Origin: Choricystis sp. odSpoLacu1
Taxonomy: Eukaryota; Chlorophyta; Trebouxiophyceae
Reading direction: 5' to 3'
Assembly: GCA_958009055.1 (NCBI GenBank)
Contig: OY253650.1
Location: forward strand, 620,001-684,000
DNA: 64,000 bases
Shown piece by piece: positions 1 to 10,469 of the stretch; within the stretch, counting starts at the first letter, position 1; every line of letters starts with the position of its first letter. Under the pieces are notes generated by a model. It did not search any database and had not been told where the DNA came from. It saw only the letters and a program-made list of their open reading frames with translations. Both the position numbers and the translations under genes were made by a program.

Positions 1-2
1 AC

Positions 3-3000
3 GCGCTTGCAAGAGCGGTCGCGGCCGCACTGCGCGCGCTGCCGGCTGGCGCTGATTCTGCCTCCGCTGGCCGGTTGGCGGCTGTGGCGAGGCGAGCTTT
101 GGCTCCTCCACGCGAGCAAAGCGAAACCGCCACCTCCCGCAGCTGGCGGTCGGCGTCGGGCGACGGATGGGAGGGCGACGACGATGACTCGGTTGATGAT
201 GCGTCGCTGCCGCGCTCTTCGGGCAGCCGCCCGCCCACCCCGCCTCCCGCCCCGGGGTCTGCCGCTGCGGAACTTGATGCCACCTCAGCATGTGTACGCG
301 CCTGTGGCCTGCTGGAGGGGCTGGGCGTGTCGCTGAGCGTGGCCGACGCGGTTGCGCTCGGAACCGACGGCGTGCTTGACGCCGTGCGCGCGGCACTGGC
401 AGCCCTGGCCCACACCGACGACGAGCCCGCCGCCCCGGACGCCGCGTTCACGGATGCGGCTACCGACCTAGAGGCTGTGCGGCGCGCCCTGGCGCCCGAG
501 TTGGACGCGGCGGCCGTGGCAGCAGACGCGGCGGCCGCAGCTCTGGCCGCCGCGCGCTGGCGCGCGGGGCGCGCCCTGCTGGCCGCCCTGCCGTCCGACC
601 GAGCCGAGGTGGTGGCCTTGGCGTGTGCCCGCACTCATTTGGCTGCCGCCCACTCCCTGGACGACGACGCCGTCGCTGCAGCCCAGCAGTGCCTTGCACT
701 GGCGGGCGATGGTGCCGATGTCGCCGCCGACCGCGCCGCCCTCGCTGCCCTGCGCCGCGTCGCCGACTTTGGGGTGGACGTCTCCCCTGCGTCCTGCTTT
801 GGCGCGGCAGACCGCATGGACGCCGTCGTGGCCGTCATCGAGTGCTGGCCGGGTGCGCCGCGCGCTCCAGACGCCGTGCTCGACCTCTCCTCCCGCCTCG
901 GCCTCGCCGGCCGGGACGGAGACGTCCTCCTGGCCCTGGCCGATGCAGCTTTGGACACCGGGGATGGAGAAGCTGCTGCCGAACTGGTCGACCGGCTGGC
1001 CCGCATGCCCCACCCGCCCGCGTGGCGCGTGGCAGCTGTGCTCGCGCCGTCGACGCACGACGACGTGCGACGCGCCGCCCTCACCGCGTTTGCGCTGGCG
1101 CACGCGCCCGAGGGGGATGATCTGCTGGCCGTGATGCACGCGTGGGATGAGGCAACGGGCAGGCTGGTGTCGTCGGGTGAGGCAGAGCTGACTGCGCGGT
1201 TGGCAGCCGCGGTCGTCCCTAGCACCCCGCCGCGCTGTGCCCCCGCGCCACACGCGCCATCCCCTGATGGCGCGCCCCTGCCCTCGTGTGGCGATGCCGC
1301 CACCGCGCTGGAGTGTGTGCTGGCGCTGGGCGACGCGGGTGCTGACGCGGTCGCGACCGTCGCGGCGTCCCTGCCGCCTGCGTCGGCGGCGACCGCTGTC
1401 GTGTCGCTTGTCGGTGTCACCGCGGCAGCCCTGGCCGTGCTGGCCGAGGGCGACGATGAACGTGCGGCCACGGATGTTGTTGCCGTCACCGCTGCCCGTC
1501 TAACTACGCCGCCATTGGCGTTGTGGGATGAAGCCGTCGCACGCGCGGCGCGCCCGCCGCCGCTCGCGCCGGCCGCGGCCGCCGCTCTGCGCGCGGGCGC
1601 GGCCGCCGTCGACGCTGTGTCCGCGTGTGCTGACGCTCGCGCACTGGCGGTGGCCGCTCCTGGAGTGGACGCCGCCGCGTTTGCGGCGGGCGGCGACTAC
1701 AAGGACGCTGCCTTGGTGGACGCCGCGCGGTCGGCCGCTGCGGCACCCCCCACGCCCGCACGACGCGCGCGGCTGGACGCCCTGCTGGCCGCCGCCCGCC
1801 GCCACGGCGCGGATGAGTGGGTGGTGGCGTCTGCGTATGCTGCCCGTGTTATTGCGCTGCTCGGTGAAAGCGGAGATGGCGCCTCTGTCACCGCATCGGG
1901 TGCCGACTCGGGCACCGCGACGCCGTCGCTGCCCGCGGCCGCGCCGCGCGCCGCCCTTGCAGAACTGCGCTCCCTGCGCCGCAAGTGCACGTCCCGGCCC
2001 ACTGAGTGGCGCGACCTGCTGGTGGGGGAGCCGTGGCGGTCCCTGGCGGCGGTCGCCCCCGCCCAGCTGGCGTTGTGGTTGTCGGCCGCTGAAGACGCGG
2101 CGCGCGGCACCGACGCGGAGGCTGCCGCGTCCGCACTGGCCGCCACCCGCAAGGCCACGTCATCCGTGGCACGCGTGGCGCCCGGACTGGATGGACGCCT
2201 GCTAGCTCGCGGCGCGGTGGCGGCCGCGTTTGGGGATGAGAGCCTGGCGGGTGCGTGCGGCGCGGACAGTGCTTCACCGCCCGGCTCGGTCGCGCCACCG
2301 TTCACCGTCGACGCCGTCACCGCTGCTGCTGTCTTCGACGCAGCCGATGTGGCCACCGTGGCCGACGTGGCGCCCGCGTTAGAGGGCCTGCCTGACGGGG
2401 CGCCCCCCGGCCTAGCGCACGTCGTGCGCGTGGCTGCCGCGGTGAAGGTCGTTTCTGAAACCACCCCCCTGTCCGACTCAGCCTATGACGCCGCCGTCGC
2501 CGCCCTCGCGGGCGCCCCCCCCCACCGCGATTGCTGAACTGTCCGCCTTTGTGCTGCACGGTGTGACGCCGCCGTCGCTGGCGGGCGCAGGGTGCACCGT
2601 CGACGCGCCGACGTCCGTGCCGCCGCGCGTGTGCGCGCGCGCGGCGGCTGACGGTGAAGCCGCCCTGCGGTCTGTGTTGGCTACCGGGGACGCACCGGCG
2701 TCCGCAGCTGCTGAAGCGGACGCGATGGCGACAGTGGCGGCCGCACAGCGCGCGGTGTGCGCACTGCGCGACGGCGCGGCGCGGTTGACGGAGAGCGAAG
2801 CGACCGTGGTCGAGAGTGTGTTGGCGTCGTCGCCCTCGGTGGACGCCGCCGCGCCCGCCGCCTTGGCCGCCCTGGCCACCGCGGCTGTGCCCCTGCACCG
2901 GCTGACGTGCGCCGCCCGGGCTCTGGGGGCGGCGGATGCGGATGCCGCGGCCGCAGCCGCGCTCGCGTCCGCTGTTAAAACCGCACTCGCCGACGCGGCC

Positions 3001-4200
3001 GCCTGCCACAACGACGGCGGTGAAGCCGCACTCGCAGGCATCACGGCAGCTCTAACGCCCGCTGTTCCCGGAGCCGAGGCGGCTCTGTCAGCCGCTCGCG
3101 CCGCGTTGTGGAGCGCGCTGTGTGATGCCGCAGCGCGCCCCGCGCCCGGCGCCGCGCCGCTCGCGCTGCTCGCGGCCCTCGCCTCCCCCTCGCCGCCCTG
3201 GCGCAAGTGGGAGCCCCCTCCGGGGACTGCCTCCCCCGCGTCTGTGCGCCTGGCGGCCGACACAGCGGCCGCGCTGGCGGCGGCGGGGCGTGGCGCGCCC
3301 GCAGTCAGTCCCGCCGACGTTGCGTCCGCTCTCGCAGCAGCCGCCGCGTTCGACCGCGCGCTGGTCGCTGTGGGGGACACGCTCGCCGGACGAGCCGCCC
3401 TGGCTGATGTACTAACCAGGGTGTGGGGCGGTGGCGCCGTATTTGGCGAGAGTGAAGCCCTGACGTCGACGCGGCCGGGGCCACCCCCGACGCTTGCGCC
3501 TTCGCTCGCTGCCCTTCTCCGCGCCTGCCTGGCCGCTGGCGACGGCGCCGCCGCCCTGGCCCTGGCAGACGGCGGCGCCCGCGTCCCCGACGGCGCAGCG
3601 GACGTGCTGGCGGCCGCGGGGGCGGCGGTCGACTGCGCGTTGGGCGCCGCACTGGCGGCGTTGTTGGCGCCAACAGATTCGCCTCCCGCGGCCGTGGCGG
3701 CAGCTGCGGCAGCTGCGGCAGGGGATACAGCCACCGAATCTTCCTCCCCTCTGTACGCGGCCGCCCTGGATGCTGCCCTGCTGGCGCGCGGCGCGTGGGT
3801 GGCGCACACAGCGTCGACGGGCCGCGGCGCTCTGGCTGCCGCGGCTGCTGCCGTCACCGCCCCTCTGGCGCCTCCCCCAGGCACCCCCATCCAACCTTGC
3901 GCCACATCCGCTCTCGCCCCGTCCATAGTGGCCGCTCTGGCGTCATCCGGCGAGCCAGAAGCCGCGGCCGCCGTCGCGGCCGCGCACGCTGGGCTGCACC
4001 CCGCCCTCGCGGCTGCGGACGGGGGTTGCGCCCTGCTGGGTGCGTACCTGGCGGCTCACGCGTCGCCGGTCGGGTGGGGGGCGCCGGCTGATGATGATGG
4101 CGGCGTGCTGTTGGCGGCGACGCAAGAGACTGTGTGGCGTACGCTACCGTTTGCAGCGCGCGCGGCGTTGGCGGCGCTGGGGGTGGAGCTTGGTGAGTGA
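3..4200 (+). CDS. NBAS/Sec39-like ER-Golgi tethering protein, 3' part, one apparent frameshift
   Basis: The reading frame is already open at the window edge and no in-frame ATG is visible, so the gene starts upstream. About 1,390 residues are visible, strongly alanine-rich, made of helical-repeat-like stretches. The stretch at about 870-1190 (LGLAGRDGDVLLALADAA, then FALAHAPEGDDLLAVMHAW) follows the Sec39 domain of NBAS, which has LGL...G.VLILLVEQAL and then MAFALTHCP at the same spacing. NBAS is the large subunit of the NRZ/Dsl1 complex that tethers Golgi-derived COPI vesicles at the ER and also recruits NMD factors there. The frame breaks at a run of nine C (2515-2523); removing one C joins the two halves smoothly. 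The stop is TGA at 4198. The family call rests on the Sec39 motif alone; most of the rest is too alanine-biased to place. Confidence 0.6.
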
Positions 4201-4491
4201 GTGAGGTTTCTGAGTGGGCACGTCTGTCTCTGTTCTTTGAATTGTTTTCACTTTTTTGTTTACACCCAACACCACTCTGTTGATCTACATAAACGAGACG
4301 GCAGCTCTGTTTTGAGCGAAAAAAAATAAATATGTCGAAAGGAAGGAAATAAGGTTACGCTTAATCCTTTCTTTTGGTTCACGCCCCACGGGCAACCCCC
4401 TTTTCACGTTTCTCCATATCACGATACCTCCGCTTCTCTTTGCAGAGAGAGTGAGGAATCCATACACACGCTCAGGCATCACACCGCGGCG

Positions 4492-5314
4492 TCAGCACGC
4501 CCACCGCGCGCGGCCACCCGGATCGCGGCCAGCCGGGCAGCCCTGGCGCCATACAGCGTACAGCGTACAGTACAGCGTGGCGAGCGTGGGTGCGACTCCA
4601 TCATAACAGTTGATACAGTTGTAGAAGCGGCGAGCGGCGCCGACAGGCGCTTGTTCTGCATCCATGGCGGCCTCGACCTCCAGCGACAGCGTCACTTCGG
4701 TCGGGGCGGGCAAGCCGATGACGGTGGTAAAAATATCAGTCGCCTGCCGCCACGTGTCCAGCACGCCACCCACGCCGTCGCGAGCGGCGGCGCCCGCGGA
4801 GGCTGCGGCCGCATCGCCCAACACATAGCCGTACGCAAACCCGGGGCTCGCTTGGTAGGCTGAGACGGCGTTAGCCACAGCGGGCATCCATGTCCCTTGA
4901 TACGTGCCGCTTTGACAGTGGACGTATTCCAATCATCCCCCGGCCTAGGCACCCAAATAGATTTCAACGGGTTCAGGTACGCCGCCTCCGCGGCCAGGCC
5001 CTACGCCGCGTCGGGCAGAGTGGTGGCGTTGGCAGTCTTGACAGTGGCGATAGAGAATTCGGCCTGGGCGGCGGTGTAGGTGGCGCGCGCGCCGATGGAG
5101 TCGCCGGATGAGTACAGGAGGCCTGCATGGGCGGCACCAAAGGAGGTGGATGCAGGCTGGAGGGTGGGTTGGTGGGAGCGTGAGTTGGTGAAGGCATGCA
5201 CGCGTCGCCGCGCTCCGGCCTGCCACTCTCTTCTCCTTGTGTTCCGCCACGCACCGCAATGATGGCGCAAGCTAAGAAAGATACACACTCCAGTTCGCGT
5301 TTGTAGCTTCTCAT
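4492..5314 (-). pseudogene. Decayed or mis-sequenced small gene of unknown function
   Basis: A gene can be traced on the minus strand between NBAS and SHPRH. Exon 1 (5314-5255) encodes MRSYKRELECVSFLACAIIA, which may be a short signal or anchor segment. A GTGCGT donor and a CAG acceptor give exon 2 from 5156 in phase. Exon 2 reads well until an in-frame TAG at 5003-5001, continues in the same frame for about 20 more good codons (AEAAYLNPLKSIWVPRPGDDW), then needs a one-base shift near 4935-4950 to continue as CQSGTYQGTWMPAVANAVSA down to a TGA at 4492. Codon character is good on both sides of each break, so decay is recent or the breaks are sequence errors. I recognise no family. Short GTACA-type tandem repeats sit near the 3' end (about 4553-4578). 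Confidence 0.45.
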
Positions 5315-5481
5315 TTTCGTCGCTGGGAAAATTGCGGGTCGGAGGCGGGCAAATTCGTGCGCGAGCGTGTCAAGAGAGTACGGTGAGAAAAACGAGGTTG
5401 TCCAAACTCGCTCGTCTTTCTTTTCATCCTGTCCCGTGTGTGTCCCCTCTCCCGGCGCCCAGCGACCGACACTCCCCAACC

Positions 5482-8400
5482 ATGTCGGCCGTGGGCGCCT
5501 CCCGGCGCAAGCGCGCCCCCCCCACCCGGCGCCCGCCCACCCGGATGTCGGTGTCTGCCGACGCGCCTGACGACGGCGCGCCGCCCCCGCCCCAGCAAGG
5601 CGTGCTGCGCGCGTTGATGGCTGCCGCGGAGGAGGACGCCTCCAGCCCGCCTCCCCAGAAGAAGATGTGCGGAGCAGAGCGTGTGGGGAGGAGGCGGGGG
5701 CACAGAAACAGCGGTGCATTGACGTTGACACGACCTCCCCCCTCCCCTCTCCACCTCTTCAGACGCGTGCGCCCGCCGCCTGCGGCCAAGCCTGACGCTG
5801 ACGCTGGGAATGGCGTGGAGGGGGTGGTCGACGTGGTGGCGGTGCGTTTTTTTGGGGAGCGCGGTTTTCAGAGAGGAGCGTTTTTTTCAGCTGTTCGCTC
5901 ACCTCCCTTCCCTCCTCCCTCTTCAGACCCTCGCCCACGTCCCCGTCACTCTGGCCGACGGCACCGCCGCCTGGGCCCCCGGCACCCACCTGATGGCGTC
6001 CCCGGGGCAAGCCTCTGAAGATGACGAAGACCGCGCCACCATCGCCCTCACGCCGGCCGGCGCGACCGCGCCCGTCGCGTCCCTGTCCGCCCCTGCTGCC
6101 GCCGCCACCGCCCTCACCTCCCATGCGGCGCCGCGTGCCAACCGGCCTGCTCCCATCGCTCTCATCGCGTCCACGTCCTCTGGATCCCCCGCTGTCGCCG
6201 TGTGCCTGACGCGCGCCGCGGTCGCGCCGCGGCCCACACACCCGAGCGCGCTCGCGCAGCCGTCGCCCGCCGACCGAGCCGTGCTGGCGGTGCTGGCCTG
6301 GCTGGGTCCAGAAGATGATGGCGACGCCGCCTCCCTGCCCTACCCTGCTGATGTGGCTGGCGTCTACGCCGCCACCGCGCCCCCCACGGACGCGCGCGCG
6401 CTCGCGTCCCCGCCCCCCGGCCTGCTGCCTCAACTGCGCCCCTACCAATCCCGCGCCGTCGCCTGGATGATCGACCGAGAGACGGGGACGGGGCTGGCGT
6501 TGCCTCCCGCCGGTGCGACCCACCCTCTGTGGGAGCGTGTGCCCACGGTGGCAATGGTGGAGGGTGGGAAGCAACACCCACCTCTCTACGTCAACGCTTC
6601 GACCGGCCGGATCACCGACGCCGCCTTCGCCGCTCCGCCCCCACCCTGCGGCGGCGCCCTGTGCGACGAGATGGGCCTCGGCAAGAGTGTGGAACTGATG
6701 GCCCTGCTGCTGGCGCGGCCGCCGCCCAAGCGGGAGGCAGTGGCGCCGCGGGTGCCCACCCCACCGCGTGGCACTCTCGAGTGCTCCTGCGGCGCCACGG
6801 GCCCCGTGCCCCGCACCAAGGTCGCTGTCTGCACCGACTGTGGCCACGCCAGCCACCTGGCGTGCGTGGGCATGAAGCGAGCCCCGGCTGCGGTGTGGCG
6901 GTGTGGCGGGTGTGCGGCCGCGCACGCGGCTGCGCCGCCGCCGGGTGGCCTGGCGCCGACCACCCTCATCGTCTGCCCCTCCCATATCGTGGCGCAATGG
7001 GTGGCTGAACTGTCCCGCCACGCGGCACCCGGGTCCCTGCGTATCGCTGTGTACGCTGGCCAGGGCGGCGGCGGCGGCGGGGCGCCGCCCCCGCCTGCCG
7101 GCCCTGACGTGCCCACCCTGGGCGGCACCCCCCGCGCCCCCGTCGTTGGTCCGTCCGACCTGGCCGCCTTCGACGTCGTCATCACGTCCTACGACGCCCT
7201 GGCGCGGGACGTGCACCACGCACCCCCGCCCGCCGACTCGGCCGCCGCGTCGCGCTCCCTGCGCGCCCCCAAGCGGTACGCCGTGCTGGCCACCCCCCTC
7301 ACAGGCGCCACCTGGTGGCGTCTGGTGGTGGATGAAGCCCAGGAGATTGAGGGCGGGGTGAGTGGGGCTGCGCGGCTGGCTGCCGCGATTGCTTCGAAAC
7401 ACAGGTGGGCCGTGACCGGCACCCCCATGTCCACGTCCGCCGACGATGCCGCCGGCCTGCTAACCTTCCTCAACGTGGACCCGTGGGGCGTGCCCGCCCA
7501 CTGGCGGCGCGCCACCTCGTCGGGGGACGCGGGCGCGCGCCGCTGCCTGGTGGCCGCGCTCTCCCCCTCCTTGGGCGGCGTCCTGTGGCGGTCGTCCAAA
7601 GCCGCCGTCGCGCACGAGCTGGTTCTGCCTCCTCAGACTGCGGTGGACACGGCGGTCACGATGTCCGCGATCGAGCGCATGTTTTACGATGACCAGCACG
7701 CGCTCGTCGCGGCGCGCGCGCGCGCGACGCGCTCCCGCCCGCCCTGCTGGCCGCCGCTGCGGCAGGCGACGACCGCGCCCTGACCAGCGCCGAAGAAAAA
7801 AAAGTGCTCGCCCCCCTGCTGGCCCTGCGCCAGGCGTGCTGCCACCCTTCCATCGGGGCGCACGGGCTCAAGGTTGCGGGCCGCGCGGGCACGGGCGTGG
7901 CCGCCCTCACCGCCCAACCCCCGTTGACCATGGCCGCCGTCCTTGAACAGCTCATCACCGACTCCCGCGTCGCCGCTGAAGAAGCGCAGCGCGTGCTGCT
8001 GGCCGCGCTGGCGGGTGGGGCGGGCGTTGCTGCGCTGCGCGGGGACGCCGCCTCCGCGGCGCGCCTCTACCGCGCCGCCCTTGCCGCGGCTGACGCCAAC
8101 TCCGCGGCCGCGGCGGTGTGCGCCGACCCCCTCCAACGCCTGCACCTGGTGGTCAACCTGGGGCGCCTGGTGGGGGCGGGGGTGGTGCCCTGTTCGGTGG
8201 ATGATGGCGACCTCGCCACCGCGGCGTCGACCATTCGGGGCGCCTACCTGGCTGACGCTGCCGCCACCCTGGCCGACAGGGAGGCCGAGCTGGATGCCGC
8301 GTTGGAGGGCGTGCGGCGAGCGGGGGTGGAGGAAGGGGGCGTTGCGCCTGCGCCGCGCGGCGGTCGCCGCCGCCGCGCGCCCGCTGCTGCCGCCTCCCCT

Positions 8401-10341
8401 CTCGCTTTCGACGCCGACGCGGAGCACGGGGACGGCTGGTACCTGGCCGCACTGGACACGCTCGCCTCCTCCTCTCCCGACGGCGGCCAAGCCATTGTCG
8501 ACCACGTGCGGGACGAGTTGTCGGCGGGAGACCGCTACCGCGCGCCCGCCTCACAAAACGCCACCTCCCTCGCGCGCCGCCTCGGCGGTGGCCTCCTGTC
8601 CCTCAAGCCCCTGCTCGCCGCCGACCTGGACCGGCTGGCCGCCACGCGCGCCACCTGCCTGACCCAGCTGGCCGACCTGCGCGCCCGCACGGCGGCCCTG
8701 GATCCCACTCTCGTCGCCGCGGCCGGCTCGTGCGGCCGCTGCCGCGCTGAGCTGGGTGCCGCCGGCACCACGTGCCCCCACTGCGCCTTGGACGACGCGT
8801 TTGTGGCGTGGGAGGTATCCCTGTTTGCGTTGACGACGCGGGCCATCGCTGGCGGCGGGCGTGGCGGGCGGGGCGCGCGCGCCGTGTCGGCCGAGGACGC
8901 GGTGCGCGCGGCCCAAGCGGCCGCGCTCTCCCGCGTCGGGCGCGGCGGCCTCGGCGAGGATGGTGGAGGCGGCGCCCTGGCCTCCCGCCGCGCCGATGGC
9001 GTGGCTGGCACTGACATCATCCACACGAGTTCCGAGGCGGAGCGCACGCTGCGATTGCTGAAAGGAGAGTTGTCGAAAAAGGCGCGGTCCGACCCGGGGG
9101 CCGCCGCGCTCGCGTCTCTCGGCGACGCGGCCATCGCGCGCCTCGCCGCCTGGCGCGACGCCATCATGAAGGCTCGCGCGGCTGCTCTCGCCCAACGCGC
9201 CATGCTGTACGCTGCGGATGAGCTGGACATGGCAGAATCGACTCTCGCACTTGCGGGAACCTCGGCCGCCGTCGCGGCGCGCGGTGCGCGCGCGGCCTTC
9301 TCCCTGACCGAGGCCGAACTCCCCTCCCGCGCGCTGGAGCTGGATGCTGAAGCCTTGGGAGCGCACTCCGACCTGCAGGCCGCGCTGGGGAGGGTGCGCT
9401 ACCTGACTTCTCTTCGCGGCGGCCGAGACCGCGACGCCACTGCGCCACGCCCGGCGGGCGCGGCCAACCCGACCGCCGTCCCGCCCTCCATGTGCCCCGT
9501 CTGCCACGATGACCTGGACTCTGAGCTGGCCCTGATGCCGTGTGGTCACGCGCTGTGCCGCCCCTGCGCAGGGGCGCTGGTGTCGCGCGCCAAGAGAGCG
9601 AGCTCGAGATTCGTGCTCTGCCCTACGTGCCGTGGGCGCACCGAGCTGAGGAGCGTGGCCAACGTGGTGGCGACCGGGGAGGAGGATGGTGAGGCTGCTG
9701 AGGCGGCTGCCGCGGTGGCTGCCTCTTCCCGCTCCCTGCCGTCTGCGCCCACCTCCCCACTGCCCCCCACCCTGGCCGCCACCACCGTGTCGGTCGATGT
9801 GGACGGCGATTTCGGGGCCAAGATGGAGGCCGTCGTCCGCCGCGTCAAAGCCCTGCTGGCGGCCGCCCCTTCCACCAAAATCGTCGTCTTCTCCACCTGG
9901 GCCGAAGTGCTGGCCATCGTGGACTCCGCCCTGGCGGCCAACGGGGTGCGCGCCCTGCGCCCCCGCACCCGGCGCGACGTGGGGGCGGCGGCGACCGCGT
10001 TCCGCGGCGACAGCGCGCCGCACGTGCTGCTGCTGCGCGTAGCACACGGTGGCGCAGGGCTAACCCTGGTGGAGGCGACGCACGTGGCGCTGGTGGAACC
10101 GTTGCTGGACCCGGCTGCTGAGGCGCAGGCGGTGGGGCGCGTCGACCGCATCGGGCAGACGGCGCAAACCACAGTGCACCGTTTCACTGTTCAAGGCACC
10201 GTCGAGACGGCCGTCGCGGCGCGGGCGGCGGCCCGGCGGGACGCGGCGGTCGGGAACGGGCGCACGCGGGGGCGCGCGTCCCACGAGACGCTGACGGTGG
10301 GGGACGTGGGGGCGCTGCTGGGGCTGGGTGGGGGTGGGTGA
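5482..10341 (+). CDS. SHPRH: SHPRH-type SNF2 helicase / PHD / RING E3 ubiquitin ligase
   Basis: Three exons are inferred: 5482-5666, 5763-5841 and 5927-10341, with GTGCG donors, TTCAG acceptors and matching phases. The order of domains is diagnostic of SHPRH: SNF2 motif I (DEMGLGKS, about 6667-6690), a PHD finger inserted in the ATPase (CSCG...CTDCGHASHLAC...CGGC, about 6784-6915), motif II VVDEAQE, LLALRQACCHPS after the first lobe, a long helical insert with CxxC pairs, a RING finger (CPVCHDDL...CGHALCRPC...CPTC, about 9490-9640) and the second lobe ending in GRVDRIGQT. The family ubiquitinates PCNA and remodels chromatin at stalled forks. One frameshift lies in a GC dinucleotide run (7712-7726): before it the frame ends at 7783, after it the protein continues as DALPPALLAAA. 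Motif I has GKS where GKT is usual. TGA stop. Confidence 0.9.
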
Positions 10342-10431
10342 ATGGAAAAAAAGCGTTTATGCAACACACACCAAACACATGCCTGACTTGTTCTCAAAAC
10401 GCCAGGGGGGGATTGTTTGCACACACACTTC

Positions 10432-10445
10432 GGGGGGGGGGGGGG
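10432..10445. repeat. G14 homopolymer followed by CA repeats
   Basis: A run of 14 G followed by a short CA run sits in the 128-bp gap between the 3' ends of SHPRH and HSP101. It may form a G-quadruplex and is a likely sequencing trouble spot. Confidence 0.8.
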
Positions 10446-10469
10446 CACACACACAAAAAAACACCTCTC

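Noticed and set aside
2515..2523. Programmed ribosomal frameshift in the NBAS-like gene
   Set aside because: No slippery heptamer with downstream structure was evident, and two other genes show the same kind of break in simple repeats, so indel error is the simpler reading.
4960..5003. A 60-bp intron (GTAGGG...TGCCTAG) to remove the TAG in the 4492-5314 gene
   Set aside because: It would delete a stretch with good protein character (AEAAYLNPLKSIW) and still leave the later frame wrong, so a nonsense change plus a frameshift explains the data better.
5759..7402. Long minus-strand ORF (547 codons) opposite SHPRH
   Set aside because: It lies wholly antisense to well-conserved SHPRH motifs and its translation is low-complexity Gly/Arg; in very GC-rich DNA such antisense frames are common. 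The same reasoning removed minus-strand ORFs at 2478-3926 and 8551-10047.
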